A stretch of DNA of 43,015 nt from Taishania pollutisoli. Lineage in GTDB: Bacteria > Bacteroidota > Bacteroidia > Flavobacteriales_D > Crocinitomicaceae. The stretch lies in the NCBI RefSeq assembly GCF_014518315.1, contig NZ_JACVEL010000008.1, positions 5,001 through 48,015 of the forward strand. Direction: 5' to 3'. The translations under genes were made by a program, and so were the position numbers. Under the pieces are notes generated by a model, which ran no database searches, had not been told where the DNA came from, and saw only the letters and a program-made list of their open reading frames with translations. Below, piece after piece: positions 7,554-15,959 of the stretch (the first letter of the stretch is position 1; each line of letters opens with the position of its first letter).

Positions 7554-8828
7554 ATGTCTGTTATTATCTCTTTTTTCAAAAAATACCTATTAAGCACTCT
7601 GCTGTTTTTATTCTGTCAGCAACTAAGTATTGCACAACAAAAAAAGAACGTTTTGTTTATCGGCAACAGCTATACGGCCTACAATAACCTCCCGCAGTTA
7701 ACAGCCAATGTTGCCTTATCGGCAGGAGACACGCTGACCTTTGACAGCAACACACCTGGTGGACAAACATTCCAGGGGCATTCTACCAACAGTCAAACCC
7801 TCGCAAAGATTCAGGCCGGAGGTTGGGATTTTGTTGTCTTACAGGAACAAAGTCAATTGCCGTCCTTCCCGATTCAGCAGGTACAAAATCAGGTATTCCC
7901 GTTCGCACGTAAACTGGACAGCCTTATTCATGCGGCAACTCCATGTGCTCAAACACTTTTTTATATGACCTGGGGAAGAAAAAACGGAGATGCCAATAAC
8001 TGCCAGTTTCTCCCGGATTTGTGCACATACGAAGGAATGGATAATTTACTTCGGGAGCGATACATGATGATGACCAACGATAACAACGCACAGGTTTCTC
8101 CCGTTGGAGCTATTTGGCGCTACCTTCGTGAACACCATCCGGGGATTGAGCTCTACCAATCCGATGAAAGTCATCCGACGCTGGAAGGATCTTATGTTGC
8201 TGCCTGTGCATTTTACACGGCTATATTCCGAAAAAATCCGGAGCTCATCACCTTCAATGCGGGAATATCATCAACGGTTGCCAATCAGATCAAGCAGGCA
8301 GCCAAACTGGTTGTATATGATTCTCTGGCTCATTGGAAAATAGGCATTTATGACCCTGTCGCTGCTTTTTCCTATACTGCACAAACCAATCAACTGGCAT
8401 TTGAAAATACTTCACAGCATGCGACTGATTATTTATGGGATTTTGGGGACGGTTCTACATCGACAGAACAAAATCCAACACACATATACACCGCTGTCGG
8501 CAGTTATACTGTTACACTCATCGCACGGCATTGCGGGCAAACGGATACGCTTGAACACGTAATTCCCGTTCAATCTCTTGCCGTTCCGTCAACAGATAAT
8601 ACAACCATTTTGGTCTATCCGAACCCGGTGAATGATCAACTACATATCCGGTCTTCAGGGACGGCAGAAGTTCAACTACTGGATCTGACAGGGAGAACTG
8701 TTCTCACCGGAGTGGTGGTCACTGACGGTAAATCTACGTTGCTATTACACCAGGTTCCGAACGGACATTACACGTTGAAAATCCGGATCGGGGAGCACGA
8801 TTATTTCAAACAGGTGATCAAGCAATAG
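7554..8828 (+). CDS. T9SS-exported SGNH-type hydrolase with PKD domain
   Basis: A 424-residue secreted protein. Signal peptide about 1-27 (...LLFLFCQQLSIAQ). The SGNH hydrolase-like domain (about 30-265, DUF4886-like) has the block I serine in FIGNSYTAYNN (Ser39), an ...VVLQEQSQ... block, and the D-x-x-H catalytic pair in SDESHPT. It is followed by a PKD domain (about 270-345, DYLWDFGDGSTSTEQNPTHIY) and a C-terminal T9SS type A sorting domain (VYPNPVNDQLHIRS ... NGHYTLKI). Family knowledge suggests esterase or acetylesterase activity at the cell surface or outside the cell; the substrate is unknown. It stands between DUF1573 genes of opposite orientation and ends at a bidirectional terminator. 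Confidence 0.88.
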   Translation: MSVIISFFKKYLLSTLLFLFCQQLSIAQQKKNVLFIGNSYTAYNNLPQLTANVALSAGDTLTFDSNTPGGQTFQGHSTNSQTLAKIQAGGWDFVVLQEQSQLPSFPIQQVQNQVFPFARKLDSLIHAATPCAQTLFYMTWGRKNGDANNCQFLPDLCTYEGMDNLLRERYMMMTNDNNAQVSPVGAIWRYLREHHPGIELYQSDESHPTLEGSYVAACAFYTAIFRKNPELITFNAGISSTVANQIKQAAKLVVYDSLAHWKIGIYDPVAAFSYTAQTNQLAFENTSQHATDYLWDFGDGSTSTEQNPTHIYTAVGSYTVTLIARHCGQTDTLEHVIPVQSLAVPSTDNTTILVYPNPVNDQLHIRSSGTAEVQLLDLTGRTVLTGVVVTDGKSTLLLHQVPNGHYTLKIRIGEHDYFKQVIKQ

Positions 8829-8832
8829 GCAC

Positions 8833-8866
8833 AAAAAATCCCGTCTCATTTGACACGGGATTTTTT
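8833..8866. terminator. Bidirectional terminator between convergent genes
   Basis: AAAAAATCCCGT (8833-8844) pairs perfectly with ACGGGATTTTTT (8855-8866) around a 10-nt loop. T-runs are present on both strands, so it can end both the SGNH hydrolase gene (+) and DUF1573 paralog 2 (-). Confidence 0.9.
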
Positions 8867-8884
8867 TCTTAACGATTGATGCTA

Positions 8885-9328
8885 TTAGTTGACTGAAGCA
8901 CCTACTGTTTTAACAGGTACTGTCGTTTCCGGTTTATTTCCTACGTTTCCTTTAATGCGCAAGATCTTAGACGGATCGTTGGCGGCATTGGAAGTAATTG
9001 TAACGCTTTTGTTGATTACTCCAGAACGCTTTGTATCATAATGAACGGTAATTTTCCCTGTTTCCCCCGGGTTAATCGGCTCTTTCGGCCAGCTTGGAAC
9101 GGTACAATTGCAAGAGCCTTTCGCATTGGAGATGATCAGTGGTGCATTTCCTGTATTTTTAAAATCAAAGGTATATGTTCCGTTTGCTCCGTACTTCAAT
9201 TCTCCATAATCATGTACATCTTTTTTAAACTCAATTTTCGGTCCGTTCACCACCTCCTGGGCATTTGTGTGATGGACTGAAAAAACACCTGCTACTGCCA
9301 TTACGAATGCTACTATTCCTTTTTTCAT
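8885..9328 (-). CDS. Secreted DUF1573-domain protein (paralog 2)
   Basis: A 147-residue exported protein. Signal peptide about 1-23 (...VFSVHHTNAQ). One DUF1573 domain (about 29-125) with IEFKKDVHDYGELKYGANG, KNTGNAPLIISNAKGSCNCT and KEPINPGETGKITVHYDTKR. The CxC pair is SCNCT. It is very similar along its whole length to the neighbour at 9540-9986 (same motifs, spacing and tail), so the two are a tandem duplication. A minus-strand TATTTTTG at 9354-9361 is a plausible -7 box, giving it its own promoter. The role is unknown; the family is periplasmic or surface-associated. Confidence 0.88.
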   Translation of the reverse strand: MKKGIVAFVMAVAGVFSVHHTNAQEVVNGPKIEFKKDVHDYGELKYGANGTYTFDFKNTGNAPLIISNAKGSCNCTVPSWPKEPINPGETGKITVHYDTKRSGVINKSVTITSNAANDPSKILRIKGNVGNKPETTVPVKTVGASVN

Positions 9329-9482
9329 GATCTTGTTATTTATTGTTTACACTCAAAAATAGTAACTCCAGGGGCTGAAAATTTTCATTTAACAACCGGT
9401 TAACGGACTTATAACACTTTTAACAAAACGTCAGAAGGATCACTGATGACAAGGAATCATATGAACTCAATTATTGGAAAAT

Positions 9483-9515
9483 AAAAAAATCCTACTCATT
9501 AAATAAGCAGGATTT
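9483..9515 (-). terminator. Rho-independent terminator of DUF1573 paralog 3
   Basis: On the minus strand a 12-pair stem with two G-T wobbles (9504-9515 with 9487-9498) and a 5-nt loop is followed by a run of T. It lies 25 nt after the stop codon at 9540. Confidence 0.82.
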
Positions 9516-9539
9516 CTATCTGTTAATTTCTATTTTCTA

Positions 9540-9986
9540 TTAGTTCGCAGGAGCTCCTGAAGTATTTACAGGAGTTGCAGATTCTGGTTTCGCACCAACA
9601 TTTCCTTTAATACGTAACACTTTATTTGGCTCATTTACCGCATTGGAAGTGATCGTTACACTCTTGTTGATCGCTCCAGGGCGTTTTGTATCATACTTTA
9701 CGGTAATAACACCAGTTTTTCCCGGGTTAATCGGCTCTTTTGTCCACTCAGGAACTGTACATCCGCAAGATCCTTTTGCGTTAGAGATAATCAAAGGAGC
9801 GTTTCCTGTATTTTTGAATTCAAATGTACACGTACCGTCCGCAGCATACTTGATATCACCGTAATCGTGTGTATCTTTTTTAAATTCGATTTTAGGTCCG
9901 TCAGCACCAACTTCTTGTGCTACAACTGTATTTACAGCGAATGCCGCCATAAATGTCATTACCATTGAGAATAATACTTTTTTCAT
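9540..9986 (-). CDS. Secreted DUF1573-domain protein (paralog 3)
   Basis: A 148-residue exported protein, near twin of the gene at 8885-9328. Signal peptide about 1-23 (MKKVLFSMVMTFMAAFAVNTVVAQ), then DUF1573 with IEFKKDTHDYGDIKYAADG, KNTGNAPLIISNAKGSCGCT and KEPINPGKTGVITVKYDTKR, and a short Ala/Pro/Thr-rich tail. The pair of cysteines is SCGCT. It has its own promoter (10013-10041) and terminator (9483-9515), so the two twins are independently expressed rather than one operon. Function unknown. Confidence 0.88.
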   Translation of the reverse strand: MKKVLFSMVMTFMAAFAVNTVVAQEVGADGPKIEFKKDTHDYGDIKYAADGTCTFEFKNTGNAPLIISNAKGSCGCTVPEWTKEPINPGKTGVITVKYDTKRPGAINKSVTITSNAVNEPNKVLRIKGNVGAKPESATPVNTSGAPAN

Positions 9987-10012
9987 TGCTTTTCGTTTTT
10001 AGTTTACATTAC

Positions 10013-10041
10013 CAAATATAGAACCATTTTTTTAATTGCAA
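10013..10041 (-). promoter_or_regulatory. Promoter of DUF1573 paralog 3
   Basis: Minus strand: TTG (10041-10039), 18-nt spacer, TATATTTG (10020-10013), a good match to the Bacteroidota housekeeping promoter. Predicted leader about 20-25 nt before the ATG at 9986. Confidence 0.65.
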
Positions 10042-10114
10042 CTTTTCTTAACAGTGTTTTAACAGAGTAATTGTAAGCAATTAAGTGTTATCACATAATT
10101 TTTCACATACAGGA

Positions 10115-11422
10115 TTATCCGATTCTACGAATATCCGCGCCGATGTTATTCAATCGGTATTCAATATTCTGATATCCTCTGTCAATTTGTTCAATATTAT
10201 GGATCACACTCTTTCCTTCTGCTGAAAGTGCTGCAATCAGTAGCGATACTCCGGCACGAATATCCGGCGAAGTCATCGAGATGCCACGCAATGCATGTTT
10301 ACGGTCCAAACCGATTACTGTTGCTCTGTGCGGATCACATAAAATAATCTGTGCACCCATGTCGATCAGTTTATCGACGAAGAACAAGCGTGATTCAAAC
10401 ATTTTCTGGTGAATCAGACACGAGCCTTTTGCCTGTGTCGCAACGACCAAAATGATGGATAATAAATCCGGTGTAAATCCCGGCCACGGCGCATCTGCAA
10501 TGGTCAGAATCGAACCGTCGATAAATGTATCTATTTCATATGATTCCTGAGCGGGAATGTAAATATCGTCTCCTCTGCGCTCCAGTTTGATCCCCAGTCG
10601 ACGGAACACATTGGGAATAATTCCCAGGTTCTCCCAGCTGACATCTTTAATGGTAATTTCCGATTTGGTCATTGCCGCAAGACCGATGAAACTTCCGATT
10701 TCGATCATATCCGGTAAAATCCGGTGGAAACATCCTCCCAGTGTTTTCACGCCTTTGATGTGCAGCATATTCGATCCGATCCCGGTGATGTTTGCTCCCA
10801 TTGAGTTTAACATCTTACACAACTGCTGCAAATAAGGTTCACAGGCCGCATTGTAAATGGTCGTTGTTCCTTCTGCCATTACCGCAGCCATCACAACATT
10901 TGCCGTACCTGTTACAGAAGCTTCATCCAGGTGAATGTACGCTCCCTTTAATTTCTTTGCTTCTACCGAATAAAAATGCTCTCCGGCATCGTAATTGAAT
11001 TTCGCACCCAATGCGGTAAATCCTTCAAAGTGCGTATCCAAACGTCGACGTCCGATCTTATCCCCTCCCGGTTTCGGAATGAACCCCTGACCAAAACGCG
11101 CCAGTAACGGCCCAACAATCATAATAGACCCACGCAATGACGCTGCCCGCTTCTTGAAATCTTCTGATTTGAGGTAATCCAGGTCAATATCTTTTGCCTG
11201 AAAGATGAACGTTCCCGTCTCTACTTTTTCTACTTTCACGCCCATTGCCTGCAACAAATTGATCAATTTGTTGACATCAATGATATCCGGAATATTGGAA
11301 ATTGTTACTTTTTCAGCAGTCAGAAGTGGCGCACAAAGTACTTGCAACGCTTCATTCTTTGCACCCTGAGGGATTAATTCTCCTTTCAAAGGTTTACCTC
11401 CGTAGATTTCAAAAGAAGCCAT
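10115..11422 (-). CDS. murA: UDP-N-acetylglucosamine 1-carboxyvinyltransferase, Asp-type active site
   Basis: MurA (435 residues) transfers enolpyruvate from PEP to UDP-GlcNAc, the first committed step of peptidoglycan synthesis, in the cytoplasm. The EPT fold is complete: GAKNEAL with Lys22/Asn23, ARFGQGFIPKPGGDKIGRRR, WPGFTPDL containing the conserved Asp, and the final DRGYQNIEYRLNNIGADIRRI. At the position of E. coli Cys115 (PGGC) this protein has Asp121 (PGGD; codon GAT at 11062-11060). Cys-to-Asp MurA is active but is not alkylated by fosfomycin, as known from Mycobacterium and Chlamydia. It starts 6 nt after the DUF4290 gene and forms an operon with it. Confidence 0.97.
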   Translation of the reverse strand: MASFEIYGGKPLKGELIPQGAKNEALQVLCAPLLTAEKVTISNIPDIIDVNKLINLLQAMGVKVEKVETGTFIFQAKDIDLDYLKSEDFKKRAASLRGSIMIVGPLLARFGQGFIPKPGGDKIGRRRLDTHFEGFTALGAKFNYDAGEHFYSVEAKKLKGAYIHLDEASVTGTANVVMAAVMAEGTTTIYNAACEPYLQQLCKMLNSMGANITGIGSNMLHIKGVKTLGGCFHRILPDMIEIGSFIGLAAMTKSEITIKDVSWENLGIIPNVFRRLGIKLERRGDDIYIPAQESYEIDTFIDGSILTIADAPWPGFTPDLLSIILVVATQAKGSCLIHQKMFESRLFFVDKLIDMGAQIILCDPHRATVIGLDRKHALRGISMTSPDIRAGVSLLIAALSAEGKSVIHNIEQIDRGYQNIEYRLNNIGADIRRIG

Positions 11423-11428
11423 ACTGTT

Positions 11429-12064
11429 TTATTTTTTAAATTTCTTTTTCTGATTCATTTTCTTTTTCCCGTTGTTGTTATTGCGCTTATTGGAATTGGT
11501 GCTTCCCATCTGACGCAATAGTGAATTGGTACTCACCAATTCATCCGGGTTGTCCAACGCTAACTCTCCTTTCGAGAGTTCTTTCAACTGGTTGGCGATA
11601 ACATGGTTTTCCACAGCTCCGTTGTTGTGTGCCAGGTACTGGTACTTCATAAAGTTAGCCATGGTGCCTTTCAGGTATTCTTTTTCTTCCGGGTTGTCGA
11701 CTTCCTTTGCTGTTTCCAGTATTTTCTGTGTATACTGTCCGTAGTGCCCGTAACGAATCTTACTTTTCGGGTATTCCATCAATTTCGGACGTTCGTTCAG
11801 CACTTCCTGTGTCGGAATTTCATACGGAGAATCTACATCCAGCCGGAAATTGGACATCACAAATAAATGTGTCCACAATTTATGGCGGTAATCATCTACA
11901 TCACGCAAATGAGGGTTTAATTGCCCCATCACTTCAATGATTGCCTGAGCGGCACGGTTACGCTCATCTCTATTTTCGATTTCCATTGCATGTGCAATCA
12001 TATTTTGCACATTTCTACCGTATTCAGGCAACAATAATGGTCCTCTGGTTGTGTTGTATTCCAT
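11429..12064 (-). CDS. DUF4290 family protein
   Basis: A 211-residue soluble protein with no signal peptide or membrane segment. It begins MEYNTTRGPLLLPEYGRNVQNMI and has mostly helical character with conserved-looking YRHKLWTHLFVMSNF and NFMKYQYLAHNNGAVENHVIANQL. The last 20 or so residues are a very basic Lys/Asn-rich tail (KRNNNNGKKKMNQKKKFKK). I recognise it as DUF4290, a Bacteroidota family of unknown function. It lies directly upstream of murA with a 6-nt gap, so it is co-transcribed. A link to cell-wall synthesis is only suggested by position. Confidence 0.82.
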   Translation of the reverse strand: MEYNTTRGPLLLPEYGRNVQNMIAHAMEIENRDERNRAAQAIIEVMGQLNPHLRDVDDYRHKLWTHLFVMSNFRLDVDSPYEIPTQEVLNERPKLMEYPKSKIRYGHYGQYTQKILETAKEVDNPEEKEYLKGTMANFMKYQYLAHNNGAVENHVIANQLKELSKGELALDNPDELVSTNSLLRQMGSTNSNKRNNNNGKKKMNQKKKFKK

Positions 12065-12097
12065 ATTTAGCTATTTAGAATCGCTTCGCTTTGAGCA

Positions 12098-12133
12098 TTT
12101 AGATAAAAAGATAATTCATCCTTTTCATCTAAA
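12098..12133. repeat. Imperfect inverted repeat between purL and the DUF4290 gene
   Basis: TTTAGAT (12098-12104) and ATCTAAA (12127-12133) flank a partly complementary AAAAG/CTTTT pair, giving an imperfect hairpin in the 153-nt gap. There is no T-run, so terminator function is doubtful. Confidence 0.3.
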
Positions 12134-12217
12134 ACGACTATTTATCCAGTGCGAATTGAATCTTTATTTTTACATATTGAAGCCTATCTTTTTTCTTTGC
12201 GATCTATTGCCGGCTTC

Positions 12218-14452
12218 TTACTTTAATCGTTTTTCCAACGCGTTGTCGAACAATTCTTTTGCTTCGTGGATGAATCCGAAATGCTCTCCGTCAACAACCA
12301 GCTTACCTTTGGTCACATGCCCCAACAAAGTAGAAGCCACGTCGATTGTTGCCAGGTATTCAATGAATTCATCTTCCGCATCTTCGCTTACGGTAACCAC
12401 AACACGTCCTTGTCCTTCCCCGAACAGGAATGCATCCAGTCGCACTTCCCCGTCCGCTTCCACATCAAATCCTAATCCTCTCGGCATGGACATTTCCACA
12501 AGAGAGGTATACAATCCGCCATCGGAAACATCATGTGCGGCATTGATCAGGTCTTTTTGAATCAGGTCTTTGACAACTTCCTGCGTTGCAAATTCTTTTT
12601 CCAAATCGAAATACGGAGCCGGTGATGCTTTGATTCCGTGATAAGAATATAAATATTCAGATGACGCGATGTCATTTGTACATTCTCCCAATAAGAAAAT
12701 CAAATCTCCTTTTTGTTTGAAGTCCAGTGTCATGATTTTGTTTTTGTCTTCTACGACTCCGATCATACCAATTGTCGGTGTCGGGAAAACCGGAACTTCC
12801 ACTCCGTTTGTAACCGTTTGATTGTAGAAGGAAACGTTTCCTCCCGTAACCGGCGTCTGGAATTTAATACATGCTGCAGACATTCCTTTGATCGCACCTA
12901 CAAATTGCCAGTAGGATTCCGGGTTGTACGGATTACCAAAATTCAGACAATTGGTAATTGCACTTGGCACACCTCCCGCACAAACAATGTTTCTCGCCGC
13001 TTCGGAAACAGCAATCATTGTTCCGATCTCCGGATCTGCATTTACATATCGGGAATTACAATCCACCGTCATTGCCAACGCTTTTTCCGTTCCTTTGATA
13101 TTCACCACACCTGCATCTGCCGGTCTGTTTGTTGTCATATTCTTCGTTCCAACCATTGAGTCGTATTGCTCATACACCCAACGCTTGGAAGCAATATTCG
13201 GATGTTGCAACAAGAAATCCGCAACTGCTTTCAGGTCTTCCGGTTCCTGTACGTTATCAATGGAGAATTTTTTAAACTCCTGATAATATGCAGGCTCTTT
13301 GTATTCCCGTTGGTATTGCGGGGCACCACCACCCAGGACCAATGATTCAGCAGGGACATCTCCCACCAATTCACCGTTCATGTAGTAGCGGATGCGTTGT
13401 GTGTCCGTTACCACGCCGATTTCTTCCGCGTGCAAGTCCCATTTGTCAAAAATATCTTTTACGATTTGCTCTTTTCCTTTTTGTACAACCACCAGCATTC
13501 GCTCTTGTGATTCAGAAAGCAGAATCTCATACGGAAGCATGTTTTCCTGACGTGTAGGAACTTTATCCAACTGGATTTCCATTCCGACACCTCCTCCTGC
13601 ACTCATTTCACAGGTAGAACATGTAATCCCCGCAGCACCCATGTCCTGCATTCCGACAATCGCATCTGTTTCCGCCAGTTCCATTGTTGCTTCCAACAAT
13701 AATTTTTCCATGAACGGGTCACCGACTTGTACGGAAGGTAAATCCTGAGCGGACTCTTCGGTAATGTCCTTCGAAGCAAATGCCGCTCCTGCGATTCCGT
13801 CTTTTCCTGTAGCAGATCCAACAATGAATACCGGGTTCCCTGGTCCTTTTGCTTTTGCTGAAATAATCTTTTTCGCATCTACGATTCCTGCAGAGAATGC
13901 GTTCACCAACGGGTTTGTATTGTATGAATCATCGAAGAATACTTCTCCTCCTACAATCGGAATACCGAATGCATTTCCGTAATCACCGATTCCTTTTACT
14001 ACGCCGTTTACCAACCACTTCGTACGATCTCTGTCGATGTTACCAAAACGAAGAGAATTTAACTGAGCAATCGGACGGGCTCCCATTGTAAAGATATCCC
14101 GGTTGATTCCTCCTACTCCTGTTGCTGCTCCCTGGTATGGTTCCAATGCAGACGGGTGATTGTGTGACTCAATTTTGAAAGCACAGCCCAATCCGTCACC
14201 GATGTCTACCAATCCTGCATTTTCCTCACCTGCCTTTACCAGCATATGCGGTCCGTCTTTTGGCAATTGTTTCAACCAGTAAATTGAGTTTTTGTACGAA
14301 CAGTGTTCTGACCACATCACAGAATAAACTGCTGTCTCTGTAAAATTCGGCGTGCGCCCAAGAATTTCCTTGATCATTTCAAATTCATCTGCACGCAATC
14401 CCAGTTCTACTGCCTGCTCTACCGTCGCTAATTGTTGTGTTGTACTTTCCAT
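12218..14452 (-). CDS. purL: Phosphoribosylformylglycinamidine synthase, small-type PurL subunit
   Basis: PurL (744 residues) is the ATP-dependent synthetase subunit converting FGAR plus glutamine-derived ammonia to FGAM in purine synthesis. Visible motifs: SEHCSYKNS near the N terminus, [69 protein letters not shown] and [10 protein letters not shown]. This is the small form, which needs separate PurQ (glutaminase) and PurS partners; neither is in the window. Many Bacteroidota carry instead the fused form of about 1200 residues. The gene stands alone, 153 nt before the DUF4290 gene on the same strand. Confidence 0.97.
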   Translation of the reverse strand: MESTTQQLATVEQAVELGLRADEFEMIKEILGRTPNFTETAVYSVMWSEHCSYKNSIYWLKQLPKDGPHMLVKAGEENAGLVDIGDGLGCAFKIESHNHPSALEPYQGAATGVGGINRDIFTMGARPIAQLNSLRFGNIDRDRTKWLVNGVVKGIGDYGNAFGIPIVGGEVFFDDSYNTNPLVNAFSAGIVDAKKIISAKAKGPGNPVFIVGSATGKDGIAGAAFASKDITEESAQDLPSVQVGDPFMEKLLLEATMELAETDAIVGMQDMGAAGITCSTCEMSAGGGVGMEIQLDKVPTRQENMLPYEILLSESQERMLVVVQKGKEQIVKDIFDKWDLHAEEIGVVTDTQRIRYYMNGELVGDVPAESLVLGGGAPQYQREYKEPAYYQEFKKFSIDNVQEPEDLKAVADFLLQHPNIASKRWVYEQYDSMVGTKNMTTNRPADAGVVNIKGTEKALAMTVDCNSRYVNADPEIGTMIAVSEAARNIVCAGGVPSAITNCLNFGNPYNPESYWQFVGAIKGMSAACIKFQTPVTGGNVSFYNQTVTNGVEVPVFPTPTIGMIGVVEDKNKIMTLDFKQKGDLIFLLGECTNDIASSEYLYSYHGIKASPAPYFDLEKEFATQEVVKDLIQKDLINAAHDVSDGGLYTSLVEMSMPRGLGFDVEADGEVRLDAFLFGEGQGRVVVTVSEDAEDEFIEYLATIDVASTLLGHVTKGKLVVDGEHFGFIHEAKELFDNALEKRLK

Positions 14453-14645
14453 AAATTTTTATCGCGACACAAAAATAAGGAAATTATCAAGAACTGAGAA
14501 TGAAAGCCGTTTTACTTTTGAACAAATCAGGGTTGATGTCCGGAATTTTGTAAAAACACAAAAACAATTTCTGTAAAACCATTACTTTCACACACTGTAA
14601 CCGGCAAAATTGCCTGTATAGTTACCTGTAAAATACGAAAACAGC

Positions 14646-15038
14646 ATGATCAAACTTGCATATACAATCCTGTATGTACAGGATGTCGAAAAATCGATCC
14701 GTTTCTATGAAACCGCATTTGGATTTACCCGAAAATTCGTTACTCCGGAAAATGATTACGGGGAAGTCGCTACTGGTCAAACAACACTTGCATTTGCAGC
14801 AATAACATTGGCAACATCCAACCTGAAAGACGGTTTTATTGAGAGCAACAGAAGCAATAAACCGTTTGGAATAGAAATCGGGTTTGCAACAGATGATGTA
14901 GCATCAACAGTCAACACGGCACAAGCAGCAGGTGCCCTAATCGTCGAAGCTCCGAAAACCAAACCATGGGGACAAATTGTTGCTTATTTAAGAGATCCTG
15001 ACGGCTTCCTGATTGAAGTATGTACGCCAATGAATTAA
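14646..15038 (+). CDS. VOC (glyoxalase/bleomycin resistance) family protein
   Basis: A 130-residue single-chain VOC protein with two beta-alpha-beta-beta-beta modules. The start IKLAYTILYVQDVEKSIRFYETAFGF and the end WGQIVAYLRDPDGFLIEVCTP are typical; the Glu of LIEV is the usual metal ligand. Such proteins act as glyoxalases, dioxygenases or drug-binding proteins; nothing here fixes the substrate. It is transcribed alone and is followed by a terminator at 15217-15261. Confidence 0.85.
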   Translation: MIKLAYTILYVQDVEKSIRFYETAFGFTRKFVTPENDYGEVATGQTTLAFAAITLATSNLKDGFIESNRSNKPFGIEIGFATDDVASTVNTAQAAGALIVEAPKTKPWGQIVAYLRDPDGFLIEVCTPMN

Positions 15039-15144
15039 GCTAATTCAATTTTTATTGAAAAATAATATATTTATCATTACCCAGATTTTCAAACGGGAAT
15101 GGAACTGCAATCTGAAAACGATTTAACAATTTAAACGATATTGG

Positions 15145-15198
15145 ACCACAAAGAAAATAGAGTTGTGTGTATTTATTGTCTTCTGTTTTCTTTGTGGT
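15145..15198. repeat. 13-bp perfect inverted repeat, ACCACAAAGAAAA arms
   Basis: ACCACAAAGAAAA (15145-15157) and TTTTCTTTGTGGT (15186-15198) are exact inverted copies separated by 28 nt, in the gap between the VOC gene and the nitroreductase gene. The arm shares CCACAAAGA with the element at 6906-6914. No coding frame or T-run is associated with it. Confidence 0.6.
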
Positions 15199-15216
15199 TT
15201 AAAAAATAGAATACAA

Positions 15217-15261
15217 GCTTCAAAGTCGGTTAACACCAATTCTTTGAGGCTGTTTTTTTTT
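15217..15261 (+). terminator. Rho-independent terminator after the VOC gene
   Basis: GCTTCAAAG (15217-15225) pairs with CTTTGAGGC (15242-15250) with one wobble. An inner GGT/ACC helix is possible, and a run of nine T follows (15253-15261). Confidence 0.75.
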
Positions 15262-15265
15262 ATTT

Positions 15266-15865
15266 TCAGATGGATTGGATCGTCTGTTCTGTTGCCAATC
15301 GTGTTTTAGCTTTCAATGACGGCTGATTTGCATCCTCCTGATCTCTGTATCCCAATGCGACAGCTACCAGCGGCTGATAATTATCCAGCTGTAAAATTTC
15401 TCTGTACTTATCCGCCTGGATACCTTCCATTGGTGTTGAATCAATTCCTAAACTTGCTGCAGCCGATAAAAACATTCCAAGAGACAGGTACACCTGGTGT
15501 TGCAACCACGCCTTGATTTCTGCTTCCGGCTTTGGCTTGATAAACGTCATATAATACTGAACCGCCCCTTCCGGCAAGTGCGCTTTGATTTGCTCTTCAA
15601 ACACAGCAATGGAATCAATCGCACTAAAAACAACCAGGTGACTCGCGTCATTAATCTTCGGCTCGTTGAAATACGAAACACTCCCCAGCGAACGTTTTAC
15701 CGCTTCGTCAGAAACGATTGTAAACTTCCACGGCTGGCTGTTAATTGACGAAGGACTCAGTCTCAAAATTTCTTTTAACTGCTCTATTTTATCTGCGGTA
15801 ATACGTTCATTCGGATTGTATTTTTTGGTTGTATAACGGCTTTGCGCCAATTCTAAAAAATTCAT
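15266..15865 (-). CDS. Nitroreductase family NAD(P)H-dependent oxidoreductase
   Basis: A 199-residue FMN enzyme of the NfsB-like nitroreductase family. FMN-binding features include SRYTTKKYNPNERI at the N terminus, RLSPSSINSQPWKF (about 36-49) and VALGYRD near the C terminus. It is expected to reduce nitroaromatics or quinones with NAD(P)H in the cytoplasm. It is divergent from an HxlR-type regulator gene, the classic arrangement in which the regulator controls the reductase in response to electrophiles or quinones. The start ATG at 15865 fits the family length. Confidence 0.9.
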   Translation of the reverse strand: MNFLELAQSRYTTKKYNPNERITADKIEQLKEILRLSPSSINSQPWKFTIVSDEAVKRSLGSVSYFNEPKINDASHLVVFSAIDSIAVFEEQIKAHLPEGAVQYYMTFIKPKPEAEIKAWLQHQVYLSLGMFLSAAASLGIDSTPMEGIQADKYREILQLDNYQPLVAVALGYRDQEDANQPSLKAKTRLATEQTIQSI

Positions 15866-15885
15866 GATGTTACTGTTTTTTATTG

Positions 15886-15921
15886 AACTATAAAAATTAT
15901 AGTTGCAAAACTAAGTATAGT
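15886..15921. promoter_or_regulatory. Palindromic operator candidate for the HxlR regulator
   Basis: In the 94-nt divergent gap, AACTATAA-AAA-TTATAGTT (15886-15904) is a perfect 8-bp-arm inverted repeat. A second, shorter ACTA-AGTA-TAGT palindrome lies at 15910-15921. Both overlap the -33 region and spacer of the regulator's promoter, as expected for autorepression. Confidence 0.6.
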
Positions 15922-15933
15922 ATTTTATCTTTG
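15903..15933 (+). promoter_or_regulatory. Promoter of the HxlR-type regulator
   Basis: TTG (15903-15905), 20-nt spacer, TATCTTTG (15926-15933): an almost ideal Bacteroidota promoter. The leader to the ATG at 15960 would be about 20 nt. Confidence 0.72.
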
Positions 15934-15959
15934 CAATAACGGTCAAAAAAGATAGTAGC

